NCBI GenBank assembly: GCA_902772985.1
Contig: CACYCP010000053.1
Coordinates: 1-64,000, forward strand
From: an uncultured Bacteroidia bacterium
Lineage (GTDB): Bacteria; Bacteroidota; Bacteroidia; Bacteroidales; UBA932
DNA: 64,000 nucleotides
Direction: 5' to 3'
Position numbers and translations under genes: made by a program. The notes beneath the pieces were generated by a model. The model saw only the letters and a list, made by a program, of their open reading frames with translations. It ran no database searches and was not told the DNA's origin. Every line of letters begins with the position of its first letter. Within the stretch, counting starts at the first letter, position 1. Below are positions 17,636 through 25,857 of the stretch, in pieces.

Positions 17636-18817
17636 TTATGCTCTTTCCAACAAGGAACTGTCGCCATAACTGAGGAATCGGAATCCGTGCGAAAGGGCGT
17701 AATCGTAAATACTCCTCCAATCCCCATCCACGAAGGCCGATACAAGCAGGATAAGGGTGCTTTCCGGCTGATGGAAATTGGTCACCAGATAATCTACAAG
17801 CCTGAATTTGAAGCCTGGCACAATAATTATCCTTGTCCCAAGCGATAGATTCTCCAAGGCATTATTATCCATATAGCCAAGGAGCGCATCAAGGGCCTCC
17901 TCCGTGCTGCAACCATATTCTTTAGTATAAGGCGCCCACTGGTCCACGTCTTCCAGATGCCCGTTTTCAAGAATTCCGGCCCCGGCATAATAAAGTGATT
18001 CCAGGGTTCTTACCGAAGTTGTACCGACGGCTACCAAGGGACGGTCCCCCGCCCTGAGTTTTTTTATTAAATCCTTGCCGATAACGAATGGTTCCCTGTG
18101 CATCGGATGCTCTGAAACCAGGGAACTCTTGACCGGCAAAAACGTGCCTGCACCAACGTGTAAGCACACATGATGCCTTTCTATACCCTTTGCATCCAAG
18201 GCTTCCAGGACCTCCGGGGTGAAGTGAAGACCGGCAGTGGGAGCGGCCACGGAACCCTTGATCCGGGCATACAAGGTTTGATAGCGCTCAAGGTCTATTG
18301 CTTCGGTTTCCCGGTTCAGATACGGTGGAATGGGAACCGTTCCTGCTTGCTCAAGCACCTTTGAAAAAGGCTCTTTGGAATCCCAAGTGAAGCGCACTAT
18401 GCCGGTTTTTCCATCCCTTTCCTCCAATTCCGCCCTGAGGTCCATTCCTGGCATCTTCAGTATATCCCCTTTCCATTTCTTTGCGTTTCCAAGCACGCAT
18501 TTCCAACTGCAAGAGTGCGTAGAGGCAAATGAGGTGTTGTATTCTACAGGATCAAGCGGTTCAAGGCAGAATATTTCTATGTGAGCGCCGCTGTCACGCC
18601 TGAAATGAAGCCTGGCAGGGACTACTTTAGTGTCGTTAAACACCATCAGAGCGCCTTCCGGTAGCAGAGATGGCAATTCTTTGAATATGTGTCCGTCAAT
18701 TTTTCCCTTCCTGTAATGGAGCAATTTGGATGCGTCCCGGCTTTCAAGCGGATATTTTGCAATCCTGTCGTCCGGCAAAGGGTAAAAAAAGTCCTCTATT
18801 CGAATTTCTGGTATCAT
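17636..18817 (-). CDS. queA: QueA, S-adenosylmethionine:tRNA ribosyltransferase-isomerase
   Basis: This 393-residue enzyme makes epoxyqueuosine in the anticodon loop of queuosine tRNAs by transferring and isomerising the ribosyl part of SAM. Signatures are DDRIAKYPLESRDASKLL near residue 17, VFNDTKVVPARL near 58, PPYLNRETEAIDLERYQT near 172, GSVAAPTAGLHFTPE near 195, and NFHQPESTLILLVSAF near 345. It is somewhat longer than the enterobacterial enzyme because of an insertion around residues 85-120, a feature of Bacteroidetes members. It heads a leftward group queA, acyltransferase, GH20, rlmD and has its own promoter. Confidence 0.93.
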   Translation of the reverse strand: MIPEIRIEDFFYPLPDDRIAKYPLESRDASKLLHYRKGKIDGHIFKELPSLLPEGALMVFNDTKVVPARLHFRRDSGAHIEIFCLEPLDPVEYNTSFASTHSCSWKCVLGNAKKWKGDILKMPGMDLRAELEERDGKTGIVRFTWDSKEPFSKVLEQAGTVPIPPYLNRETEAIDLERYQTLYARIKGSVAAPTAGLHFTPEVLEALDAKGIERHHVCLHVGAGTFLPVKSSLVSEHPMHREPFVIGKDLIKKLRAGDRPLVAVGTTSVRTLESLYYAGAGILENGHLEDVDQWAPYTKEYGCSTEEALDALLGYMDNNALENLSLGTRIIIVPGFKFRLVDYLVTNFHQPESTLILLVSAFVDGDWRSIYDYALSHGFRFLSYGDSSLLERA

Positions 18818-18821
18818 AAGG

Positions 18822-18853
18822 TAAAATTACACATTCTTTCGAAGATATGCAAA
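18822..18853 (-). promoter_or_regulatory. queA promoter (TTTG, 20 bp, TAATTTTA)
   Basis: On the minus strand TTTG (18853-18850) is followed after 20 bp by TAATTTTA (18829-18822), which matches TAnnTTTG except for the last base, four bases before the queA start. Spacing fits the Bacteroidetes -33/-7 consensus. Confidence 0.5.
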
Positions 18854-19257
18854 TCTGGGCAAAATGATCAGTTTTAAGTTTTCAATAATAGACAGGGTTC
18901 ACTCCCCTGTTTTGTACAAATATTAAAACAATTTCGGATTAATACACATATTTGAATTTGCCTCGTGGAACATTTATTCATTTGTTATTCATAATTATTA
19001 AGTGATTTATAACTATACTGAAAATCAGTTAGTTAATAATTATAATATAATGTAATAGTATAATTAAAGCAGCAGTTTGAGGTATAAAAATGCCTCAAAA
19101 TACTTAAAAATGTAATTTTTATCAGTCATAACTCTCTAGATTATCAAGTATTTATATTTGTTAGTAAAATAAACACTTTATATTATCCTCCCCTGCTTTT
19201 GTATAGCCCCCTGTGTAATATTCACAAATTTGACTTGGATTTTTATAAACTATTGTA
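18854..19257. other. AT-rich non-coding stretch with three dyads
   Basis: No convincing gene is found here. G+C is only 11 of 60 bases at 19021-19080. Three dyads are visible. ACAGGG (18892-18897) pairs with CCCTGT (18905-18910). ACTGA (19017-19021) pairs with TCAGT (19025-19029). TTTGAGGTAT (19076-19085) pairs with ATGCCTCAAA (19090-19099) around an AAAA loop. A lone TATATTTG promoter-like element lies at 19153-19160 with no reading frame behind it. The stretch could hold regulator-binding sites for the XRE gene at 19286 or an untranslated small RNA. I see no DnaA boxes. Confidence 0.5.
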
Positions 19258-19265
19258 TATTTTTG
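19258..19265 (+). promoter_or_regulatory. promoter of the XRE regulator (TATTTTTG)
   Basis: Perfect TAnnTTTG match with a TTGG at 19235-19238 about 19 bp upstream as the likely -33 element. It is 20 nt before the ATG at 19286. Confidence 0.55.
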
Positions 19266-19285
19266 CAAAACAAAAGTTTTGAATT

Positions 19286-19636
19286 ATGAATAGGCGTCTA
19301 TTGCAATTTTTGCAGGCCGAGAACATCACTCAGTCACAGTTTGCCGATACCCTTTCGGTTGCACGCGGCAGTGTCTCGAATATTCTCTCCGGACGAAATA
19401 AACCTGGATATGAGTTTCTTGAGAGTCTGATTCTCCACTATCCTAATCTGAATCTGGAGTGGCTCATGAGCGGAAAAGGCCGTATGTACAAGGATGACAG
19501 CCCTGTTTCCGCGTCAGAACCTGCACAGATGGATCTTTTTTACAACGCTGAAAGTCAGCAGAGGGGAAAGAAAATAGAAAAGATACTTGTTTTCTTTGAC
19601 GATAACACTTATACCGAGTACCAAGCAAAGGAATAA
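19286..19636 (+). CDS. XRE-family helix-turn-helix regulator
   Basis: This 116-residue protein has an N-terminal Cro/C1-type helix-turn-helix at about residues 5-60 (ITQSQFADTLSVARGSVSNILSGRNKPG). A linker follows (NLEWLMSGKGRMYKDD), which is typical of Bacteroidetes repressor-like proteins, and then a short charged C-terminal tail. No peptidase or dimerisation domain is present, so it is not a LexA/CI-type self-cleaving repressor. The AT-rich, dyad-containing stretch in front is a natural place for autoregulation. The following gene has its own promoter 21 bp downstream. Its targets are unknown. Confidence 0.85.
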   Translation: MNRRLLQFLQAENITQSQFADTLSVARGSVSNILSGRNKPGYEFLESLILHYPNLNLEWLMSGKGRMYKDDSPVSASEPAQMDLFYNAESQQRGKKIEKILVFFDDNTYTEYQAKE

Positions 19637-19641
19637 TTTGC

Positions 19642-19649
19642 TATTTTTG
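19642..19649 (+). promoter_or_regulatory. -7 promoter element TATTTTTG
   Basis: Perfect TAnnTTTG match in the 20-bp gap between the XRE gene and the next gene, seven bases before its ATG at 19657. Confidence 0.45.
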
Positions 19650-19656
19650 CATCATT

Positions 19657-20316
19657 ATGCATTTGTTTGGTAAAAAAGCGATTCTCGTTAAGGAAGTTTG
19701 CGGCATTGAATTCCGTAATCCTCTGGGTATCAGCGTGTCGGCATCTACCGATAAGCGCATCAGACAGTCCTGCAAATCGGCCGGATTCATTTGTATTACC
19801 CCTCCTTCCCATAATATCCTGAATTGGATTGTGGGGCTCCAGGAATATAGGAAGCTTACGGTCCTTTCAGTTAATCTCAAGGAAAATATCGCTGTCAATT
19901 TCTCCCTTGTTTACGATTTCGTAGATTTTGTAGTTGTATCCCCGTTCGGGGATTCCGGACTGAATGCCCCTGAGATTTCGGATGTGAAGGACTTGATGGA
20001 TGAGCTTGTTTCAACCCGGCTCGGATACGAAAACTATACTCCCATCTTCTTCCGTCTATACCCTAGTCTGATGGAGGCCGAAGTGACCGAACTTGTCAAT
20101 TACGCACGACTTTCCGGAATCGATGGAATCGTTGTCCCGGATGAGAAAATGATGGTAAACGTAGGAGCAATGATTCAGGGCCGGCTCCCCCTCGTCGGGA
20201 TGGCAAATTCGGCCGAAAAAGCTCTCTCCATGCTGCAAAATGGGGCCGATTTAGTGGAAAACAGCGTTCGATTCATCACTTTCGTTAAAATGCTGAAAAC
20301 CCTTGAAAAAGCGTAG
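19657..20316 (+). CDS. degenerate dihydroorotate dehydrogenase-like protein
   Basis: This 219-residue protein follows the outline of the TIM-barrel dihydroorotate dehydrogenases but is about 100 residues shorter. The N-terminal ILVKEVCGIEFRNPLGISVSAS corresponds to the family's entry strand. PIFFRLYPSLMEAEVTELV matches the segment that normally carries an active-site Lys (IKIAPDL). The C-terminal VGMANSAEKALSMLQNGADLVE matches the phosphate-binding GVGGI segment, but with GMANS in place of the glycine-rich loop. FMN binding and catalysis therefore look impaired. A regulatory or non-catalytic role is possible. The gene ends seven bases before cinA and is probably co-transcribed with it. Confidence 0.65.
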   Translation: MHLFGKKAILVKEVCGIEFRNPLGISVSASTDKRIRQSCKSAGFICITPPSHNILNWIVGLQEYRKLTVLSVNLKENIAVNFSLVYDFVDFVVVSPFGDSGLNAPEISDVKDLMDELVSTRLGYENYTPIFFRLYPSLMEAEVTELVNYARLSGIDGIVVPDEKMMVNVGAMIQGRLPLVGMANSAEKALSMLQNGADLVENSVRFITFVKMLKTLEKA

Positions 20317-20323
20317 TTTATCC

Positions 20324-21577
20324 ATGGAAATTGCAAGCATCATTACAATTGGTGATGAAATACTAATTGGCCAGGTTTTGGACACAAACTCGTCTTTTCT
20401 GGCCCGTGCCCTGGAGGAAGAAGGCATACACGTAGGGAGCATGATTTCCATCGGAGACAACGAACAGCAGATAGAGGAGACATTGCGTAAAGAACTAAGC
20501 GCCAAAGATATAGTTATTGTAACAGGTGGGCTTGGCCCCACTAAGGATGACATTACGAAGAAGGTACTTTTCAGGCTTAGCGGAAGCAAAAAATGGGTCG
20601 AACATCCCGGCCAGCTGGAGATGGTTCACCTCATTTTGAGAAGCCGGGGACTGGACGTTCTTCCCATAAATCTGGCCCAGGCCCAGGTGCCCGACAAAGC
20701 CGAAGTGATTGTTAATAAGAAGGGCACTGCACCGGTTATGGTTTTCCGTTCGTCCGAGGGTAAAGGGACTCTCTATTCCTTGCCGGGTGTTCCCTTCGAA
20801 GCCGTGGGTGCAATACCAGATGTAATGGCCGATATCCGCTCCCATAATTCTCTTGCAAGCATTACTCACAGGAGCGTGATGGTGTATGGAATCGCCGAAA
20901 GTTCCCTCTCGGAAATGATAGCTTCCTGGGAGGATGCACTGCCTTCCGACATGCATCTTGCCTACCTTCCGGATCCGCTTACCGGTATCCGCCTGCGCGT
21001 TTCCGTTTATGGCGGGGACAAGGAGAAGAATGAAAAGAGAGTTGATGCGCAGCTTGCCGGCCTGAAGGCAATTCTTGGCAATCTTATCTATTCCCTGGAG
21101 GATTCATCCCTCCAAAAGAGCATAGGTGAAATACTGAAAGAACGCGCTGAAACGATTTCTGCGGCCGAATCTTGCACCGGTGGGGAGATAGCTCACCTTA
21201 TAACCTCGGTTCCCGGATCGTCGGCCTATTTCCTGGGCTCTGTTACCTCATACGCCATTTCCGTTAAGGAAAAGGTACTTGGGGTCCCCTCCTCGGTCAT
21301 AGAAAAATACGGCGTGGTTTCGGCCGAAGTTGCCGCCGCAATGGCAGAAGGGGTAAGGAAACTCACATCCAGTGATTATGCCGTCTCTACTACTGGCCTT
21401 GCGGGGCCGGGAGGCGATGGAATCAATCCTGAAGGCACCGTTTGGATAGCAGTAACGGGCCCCAGAGGGACCCGTACCGTTCGATATTCCTACAAGAATG
21501 ACCGTGCGCGCAATATCCAGCGCTTTGCGGCATCGGCTCTTAACTTCTTAAGGCTTTATTTGCTGGAAGGAGAATAA
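20324..21577 (+). CDS. cinA: CinA-family nicotinamide-nucleotide amidohydrolase
   Basis: This 417-residue two-domain protein starts at ATG 20324; the upstream TTG would overlap the preceding gene. The N-terminal MoaB/MogA-like domain has IITIGDEILIGQVLDTNSSF and VTGGLGPTKDDITK, associated with ADP-ribose pyrophosphatase activity. The C-terminal domain (about 250-417) has AESCTGGEIAHLITSVPGSS and STTGLAGPGGDGINPEGTVW, the NMN deamidase signature used in pyridine-nucleotide salvage. Its 3' end overlaps the convergent GIN-domain gene by 22 bp. Confidence 0.92.
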   Translation: MEIASIITIGDEILIGQVLDTNSSFLARALEEEGIHVGSMISIGDNEQQIEETLRKELSAKDIVIVTGGLGPTKDDITKKVLFRLSGSKKWVEHPGQLEMVHLILRSRGLDVLPINLAQAQVPDKAEVIVNKKGTAPVMVFRSSEGKGTLYSLPGVPFEAVGAIPDVMADIRSHNSLASITHRSVMVYGIAESSLSEMIASWEDALPSDMHLAYLPDPLTGIRLRVSVYGGDKEKNEKRVDAQLAGLKAILGNLIYSLEDSSLQKSIGEILKERAETISAAESCTGGEIAHLITSVPGSSAYFLGSVTSYAISVKEKVLGVPSSVIEKYGVVSAEVAAAMAEGVRKLTSSDYAVSTTGLAGPGGDGINPEGTVWIAVTGPRGTRTVRYSYKNDRARNIQRFAASALNFLRLYLLEGE

Positions 21578-22497
21578 GGAGCTACGCTGGATTTAAGCAC
21601 CCTGATTATCTCGATCTTAGGTTCGCCCGTGAAATTGAGGGTGGTGCCGTCGGCGATGTCCAGTTTAAGGTGATGAGTTGCATTGACCATTGCTGTACCA
21701 CCGTCAAGCTTGGTTTCTACAGCGCGAGCCGTGAAATTGAGGGCATCGATTTCAGGGTTCCTGTCGCTCTTCAGCATAAGGGTTGAACCTTCACCGCTGA
21801 ACTTGATTTTTGCACTTCCCTTGGCTTCTATCGTGCTTTCCGTGCCGGAGGGCTGGTTCACGGTGAGTTTGGAGGAATTGTCGGCCTGGAGAGTCAGGTT
21901 CTCCGTGCGGAGCGATGCGGTAAGGCTGGAGGAATTAGAGCTTGCCACCGTTATTTCCTTGTCGGCTTCGATATTCACGTCGGCGATGGCGTTGTTCTTA
22001 AGATTAAGGCTGGCGCTGTTGCATACGAGCTTGAGGGCTTTCACCTGAGACTTATTGGCCAGTTCCATAGTGAATTTGTTGCCGTTGAAAGGGTCGGCGG
22101 CGCTAAGCACTACATTGTCGGAAAGGGTGATTCCGTTAAGTTCGGGAAGTCGGACGGTAGCACGGAAAACATTAGCTGCCCCGTCTTTACCCTTCAAGCT
22201 CTTTTTCAATTCCTTGGGGACCGACTTGCTGTCGAATGCGATGAACAGGTTCTTTGCGCGCACATACACCTGAATATATGGGGTGAGGGCTACGTCAGTG
22301 GTTACGGTTACGCCATATGAGCCTTTGACAAGCGTAACTTCAAAATCGTCCGAAACGGTGACTTGGTTGAACTCCCCTACGGAAAGGCTTCTGTCTTCAA
22401 GTGCGCCGGTGGCCGCAGTCTGCTGGCCCAAAAGGGCAAAGGAAACGGCAAAACAGAAAAATGCCGTGCAGATTGCTTTTGTAAAGATGGTTTTCAT
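21556..22497 (-). CDS. exported GIN-domain (DUF2807) protein
   Basis: This 313-residue protein has an N-terminal signal peptide (ending near AVSFALLGQQ) and a single long right-handed beta-helix-like region. The opening motif FNQVTVSDDFEVTLVKGSYGVTV and the repeated short strands (SSNSSSLTASLRTENLTLQADNSSKL) are typical of the putative auto-transporter adhesin head GIN domain, common in Bacteroidetes. It is expected in the periplasm or at the cell surface; its function is not established. It follows the ABC-F gene by 16 bp in the same direction. Its last 22 bp overlap cinA. Confidence 0.85.
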   Translation of the reverse strand: MKTIFTKAICTAFFCFAVSFALLGQQTAATGALEDRSLSVGEFNQVTVSDDFEVTLVKGSYGVTVTTDVALTPYIQVYVRAKNLFIAFDSKSVPKELKKSLKGKDGAANVFRATVRLPELNGITLSDNVVLSAADPFNGNKFTMELANKSQVKALKLVCNSASLNLKNNAIADVNIEADKEITVASSNSSSLTASLRTENLTLQADNSSKLTVNQPSGTESTIEAKGSAKIKFSGEGSTLMLKSDRNPEIDALNFTARAVETKLDGGTAMVNATHHLKLDIADGTTLNFTGEPKIEIIRVLKSSVAPYSPSSK

Positions 22498-22513
22498 GAT
22501 ATGTGTTAATTAA

Positions 22514-24436
22514 TTAAGATTCAATTTCTTCCATTAGCGAGGTCCATTCCAGCGTGAACTCATCGGCATCCCTTTTCAATTCCAGGTATTCCCTGGTAAG
22601 TTCCATTACGTCGTCCTTCGCCGACGGAGCCTCCAATATTTTCTCAATTTCTTTAAGCCGCTTTTCTTTTTTGGATATCTCCTTTTCCAGGAAATCTATC
22701 CGGTTCTTCTTTTTCTTGTATTCCCTGGAGATCTGCTTCCCCGCTTCGAATTCCTTCTTTCCTTCGGAAATGCCTGTATCCAAAGGCTTTAGCTCCTTCT
22801 CAACCCTTTCAAGTTCCTGCAGATTCTCCAGTTTCCTCTTGGACAGGAAGTCTCCAATGCTGCCAAGGTGTTCCTTAACCTTTCCGTCCCTGAACTCATA
22901 CAGTTTGTCAACCAGGCCATCAAGGAAGTCACGATCATGTGAGACAACAATTAATGTGCCGTCAAAGTTTGTCAGGGCCTGTTTCAGTATATCTTTTGAA
23001 CGGATGTCCATGTGGTTGGTGGGTTCATCCAGGGCCAGTACGTTATAAGGCGAGAGCATCAGTTTGGCCATCCCAAGCCTTGCCCTTTCGCCGCCGCTTA
23101 GGACCGAAACCTTCTTGTCGATATCCTCTCCCTTGAAAAGAAACGCCCCCAGAATATCCCTGAGGCTGGTTCTGATATCCCCGACGGCCACCCTGTCCAG
23201 CGTTCCCATAACCGTTTCAGATGGATCCAGGATGTCCTCCTGATTCTGGGCATAATAGCCGATGCTGACGTTGTGCCCAAGCCGGGCCTCGCCTCCAAGA
23301 GGGGCCAGTTCCCCCATAATGATGCGCATCAGAGTGGTCTTGCCCTCTCCGTTCCGGCCGATGAGCGCTATCTTCTCTCCCCTCTTTATTTCGATGTTCG
23401 CGCCGCTGAAAACCGTCTTCTGAGGATAGCCGGCTACAAGATCCACACTTTTGAAGACAAGGTCCCCGGAGCGCGCTGCAGGCGGGAATTTCAGGCGGAT
23501 TGAACTGTTGTCGGACTGGTCGATTTCTATCCGGTCAAGTTTCTCCAGCGCCTTGATCCGGGACTGGACCTGATTGCTTTTAGTGGGCTTGTAACGGAAG
23601 CGGTTTATGAAATCTTCCGTTTTTTCTATCATCCTTTGCTGGTTCTGGTAGGCTGCCCTTTGCTGGAGTATCCTTTCCTCCCGTAGTTCAATGAATTTAC
23701 TGTAAGGCACTTTATAATCGTAGATGTGCCCCAGTTCTATTTCCACTGTCCTGGAAGTGACATTGTCCAGGAAGCGGCGGTCGTGCGAAACCAGCAGGAC
23801 TGCGCCCCTGAAGGCCTTCAGGTAGTCTTCGAACCACTCGATGGATTCTATGTCAAGGTGGTTGGTGGGCTCGTCCAGCAGCAGGATGTCGGGCTTCGAA
23901 AGCAGGATTTTAGCCAGCTCTATGCGCATATTCCAGCCTTGGCTGAAGGTTTCGGTCTTGCGCCAGAGTTCATCTTCGCGGAAACCGAGTCCGAAAAGTA
24001 CCCTTTGTGCGCGGGCCTCCGGACTCTCCCCTCCTTCCAGGTACAATTCATCGTTCAGGGCATTCAGTCGGTTGATAAGCGCTGCATAATCGGCCGATTC
24101 ATAATCCTCCCGGAGGGAAAGTTGCTCGGTGATGCGGGCAATCTCGTCTTCCTTCTCCCGGATATGGGAAAAGACGGAAAGGGCCTCTTCCAGCACGCTG
24201 TGCCCCTTGTGATGGGACATTATCTGGGGCAGATAGCCGATGCGCAGGCCCTGAGGCATTTCCACGCTGCCGGAAGTCGGTGCCTGCTCCCCCGTTATCA
24301 GCTTCATCAGCGTGGATTTTCCCGCCCCGTTCCTGCCTACAAGGCCGATTTTATCACTGTCCCCAATATGCAGATCCACTCCGTCAAGCAGAGTGAATCC
24401 GCCAAAGGCGACGCTCAGGGAAAAAATCGAAATCAT
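22514..24436 (-). CDS. ABC-F family ribosome-associated ATPase
   Basis: This 640-residue soluble protein has two ABC cassettes and no membrane domain, as in translation factors or ribosome-protection proteins. Start at ATG 24436, which overlaps the tatC stop as ATGA. Cassette 1 has Walker A GRNGAGKST and a Walker B region LLLDEPTNHLD. Its signature is FSQGW, where most ABC-F proteins have a Gly at the third position. Cassette 2 has GRNGEGKTT, LSGGERARLG and LALDEPTNHMD. The Y-loop linker between them is long and basic (RFRYKPTKSNQVQSRIKALE), and the C terminus is a coiled coil (about 530-640). It most resembles Uup/YdiF-type housekeeping members rather than resistance factors. Confidence 0.9.
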   Translation of the reverse strand: MISIFSLSVAFGGFTLLDGVDLHIGDSDKIGLVGRNGAGKSTLMKLITGEQAPTSGSVEMPQGLRIGYLPQIMSHHKGHSVLEEALSVFSHIREKEDEIARITEQLSLREDYESADYAALINRLNALNDELYLEGGESPEARAQRVLFGLGFREDELWRKTETFSQGWNMRIELAKILLSKPDILLLDEPTNHLDIESIEWFEDYLKAFRGAVLLVSHDRRFLDNVTSRTVEIELGHIYDYKVPYSKFIELREERILQQRAAYQNQQRMIEKTEDFINRFRYKPTKSNQVQSRIKALEKLDRIEIDQSDNSSIRLKFPPAARSGDLVFKSVDLVAGYPQKTVFSGANIEIKRGEKIALIGRNGEGKTTLMRIIMGELAPLGGEARLGHNVSIGYYAQNQEDILDPSETVMGTLDRVAVGDIRTSLRDILGAFLFKGEDIDKKVSVLSGGERARLGMAKLMLSPYNVLALDEPTNHMDIRSKDILKQALTNFDGTLIVVSHDRDFLDGLVDKLYEFRDGKVKEHLGSIGDFLSKRKLENLQELERVEKELKPLDTGISEGKKEFEAGKQISREYKKKKNRIDFLEKEISKKEKRLKEIEKILEAPSAKDDVMELTREYLELKRDADEFTLEWTSLMEEIES

Positions 24437-25176
24437 TCCTCTTCTTCCACCTGGGGAGTTTCTTTCTTGCAAAGCAGGATTGAAAATTCGTACAGGCCGT
24501 ACAGAGGCAGGGCGAGCACGAACATGGAGAAGGGGTCGCTGGGGGTAATAAAGGCCGCAAGAAGGAGTACCACCACGAATGCATATTTACGGAAACCCCT
24601 GAGCTGCTGCCGGTCAACTATGCCAAGCGAAGACAGAACCAAGATAACCGTGGGGAACTCGAACAGGATGCCGATAAGGAACACCATGGAGGTGAACAGG
24701 GACATGTACGAGCTCAGTGAAATGGTATTTTGCACCTGATCGCTGACGGTGTAGTTCATAAAGAACATCAGACACACCGGAAGGACGATGAAATAGCCCA
24801 CGGCCACTCCAAGGTAAAACAGCCCGGAAGACAGTCCGAAGGCTTTACGGACCGATTTTTTCTCCTTATCGTACAGCGCCGGGGCTATGAATTTCCAAAT
24901 CTCCCATATAATAAAAGGGAAGCCCAGCACAACGCCGCAAAGGATGGAAACCTTAAGATGCACGAAGAATTGGGCCGATATGTCTATGTTTATGAGATCC
25001 ATCTTGAAATCCAGCCCCAGAAGGCTGTACAGGATGAAATCCGGCTGTCCCGGCCACAGAACCACCTTGAAGAGGGGCTCTTTAATGCACAGGAACACAA
25101 CCGAGAGCAAACCAACGGCAAGCACCGAACGGAACAGAGTCCCCCTCAGCGCTTCCAGGTGGTCCCAGAAGGACAT
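24433..25176 (-). CDS. tatC: TatC, twin-arginine translocase core subunit
   Basis: This is the inner-membrane receptor of the Tat pathway, which exports folded proteins carrying an RR signal peptide. Six hydrophobic segments are visible. Conserved features are the N-terminal SFWDHLEALRGTLFRS, the periplasmic-loop region with FPFIIWEIWKFIAPALYDKEK, and FEFPTVILVLSSLGI. Start taken at ATG 25176; a GTG at 25194, one base after the tatA stop, is an alternative that adds six residues (EDQAEM). It is directly downstream of tatA, and its stop overlaps the ABC-F start. Confidence 0.9.
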   Translation of the reverse strand: MSFWDHLEALRGTLFRSVLAVGLLSVVFLCIKEPLFKVVLWPGQPDFILYSLLGLDFKMDLINIDISAQFFVHLKVSILCGVVLGFPFIIWEIWKFIAPALYDKEKKSVRKAFGLSSGLFYLGVAVGYFIVLPVCLMFFMNYTVSDQVQNTISLSSYMSLFTSMVFLIGILFEFPTVILVLSSLGIVDRQQLRGFRKYAFVVVLLLAAFITPSDPFSMFVLALPLYGLYEFSILLCKKETPQVEEEE

Positions 25177-25195
25177 TTCGGCCTGGTCTTCCACT

Positions 25196-25402
25196 TTATT
25201 TCTGCTCTTCAGCTTTTTCTTCGGTCTTGTCAAGGTCCTTTATTTCCTTTTCGACCTCGTTCATTCCCTGCTTGAAACTTTTAACGCCCTTTCCAAGGCC
25301 TTTCATCAGTTCGGGAATCTTCTTTCCGCCGAAAAGAAGGAGAACTACTGCTACGATGACAACAATTTCCCAGGTGCCAAGCATAAGTGGATAAGTAAGC
25401 AT
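25196..25402 (-). CDS. tatA: TatA/TatE-type twin-arginine translocase subunit
   Basis: This 68-residue protein has one N-terminal membrane helix ([19 protein letters not shown]) and the family hinge [20 protein letters not shown]. An amphipathic helix follows, and then a charged Glu/Lys-rich tail. It forms the translocation pore with TatC. The ATG at 25402 comes two bases after the thioesterase stop; an internal ATG at residue 7 is also possible. There is no separate tatB here, as is usual in Bacteroidetes. Confidence 0.92.
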   Translation of the reverse strand: MLTYPLMLGTWEIVVIVAVVLLLFGGKKIPELMKGLGKGVKSFKQGMNEVEKEIKDLDKTEEKAEEQK

Positions 25403-25404
25403 AA

Positions 25405-25824
25405 TTATAAATTATTATTAATGAATTTTTCAAATAGGTCGCAAACAACTTCCGGGCAGCGTACGGGGGTAAAACTGGTCTTGTCCAGGAAACCAAGTGT
25501 AACCTGTCCTTCCGCGCAGACTACTCCGTCCTGGTTGACGACGCTTTGCTTTATGAGCATTTTTGCCATGGGGACCTTCGTAACCTCGGCCGTTGCAGTG
25601 AGGATGTCCCCCATCCTTGCCGGATAGCGGAAATGGCAGTCCACGCTCACTATGACAACATAAACATTCAGATCCTTTTCGCACTTTTCAATCGGGTATC
25701 CAAGGTGAACCATCATCTCGTCCCTGGCAAGCTCGAAATAACGTATGTAATTGGAGTGGTGAACCACTGCCATCAGGTCTGTTTCGTAGTACCTTACAGG
25801 GAATGTTGTTTTGAAAATTGCCAT
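25405..25824 (-). CDS. hot-dog-fold acyl-CoA thioesterase (YbgC/4-HBA-CoA type)
   Basis: This 139-residue single-domain thioesterase has the active-site segment [22 protein letters not shown] at its N terminus, in which the Asp of the ETD is the expected catalytic residue and the helix after HHSNY holds the hot-dog fold. The rest ([20 protein letters not shown]) completes the sheet. Such enzymes hydrolyse short or medium acyl-CoA or acyl-ACP esters; in proteobacteria the homologue sits with Tol-Pal genes. Here it lies between valS (33 bp) and tatA (2 bp) in one transcript. The true substrate is unknown. Confidence 0.85.
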   Translation of the reverse strand: MAIFKTTFPVRYYETDLMAVVHHSNYIRYFELARDEMMVHLGYPIEKCEKDLNVYVVIVSVDCHFRYPARMGDILTATAEVTKVPMAKMLIKQSVVNQDGVVCAEGQVTLGFLDKTSFTPVRCPEVVCDLFEKFINNNL

Positions 25825-25857
25825 AACAAAAATGTTACATGCTATAACTATTTTGTT

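Noticed and set aside
18854..19257. AT-rich gap as a possible replication origin
   Set aside because: There are no DnaA boxes of the TTATNCACA type, no dnaA, and no ordered AT-rich repeats. parAB are 36 kb away, which is not sufficient evidence.
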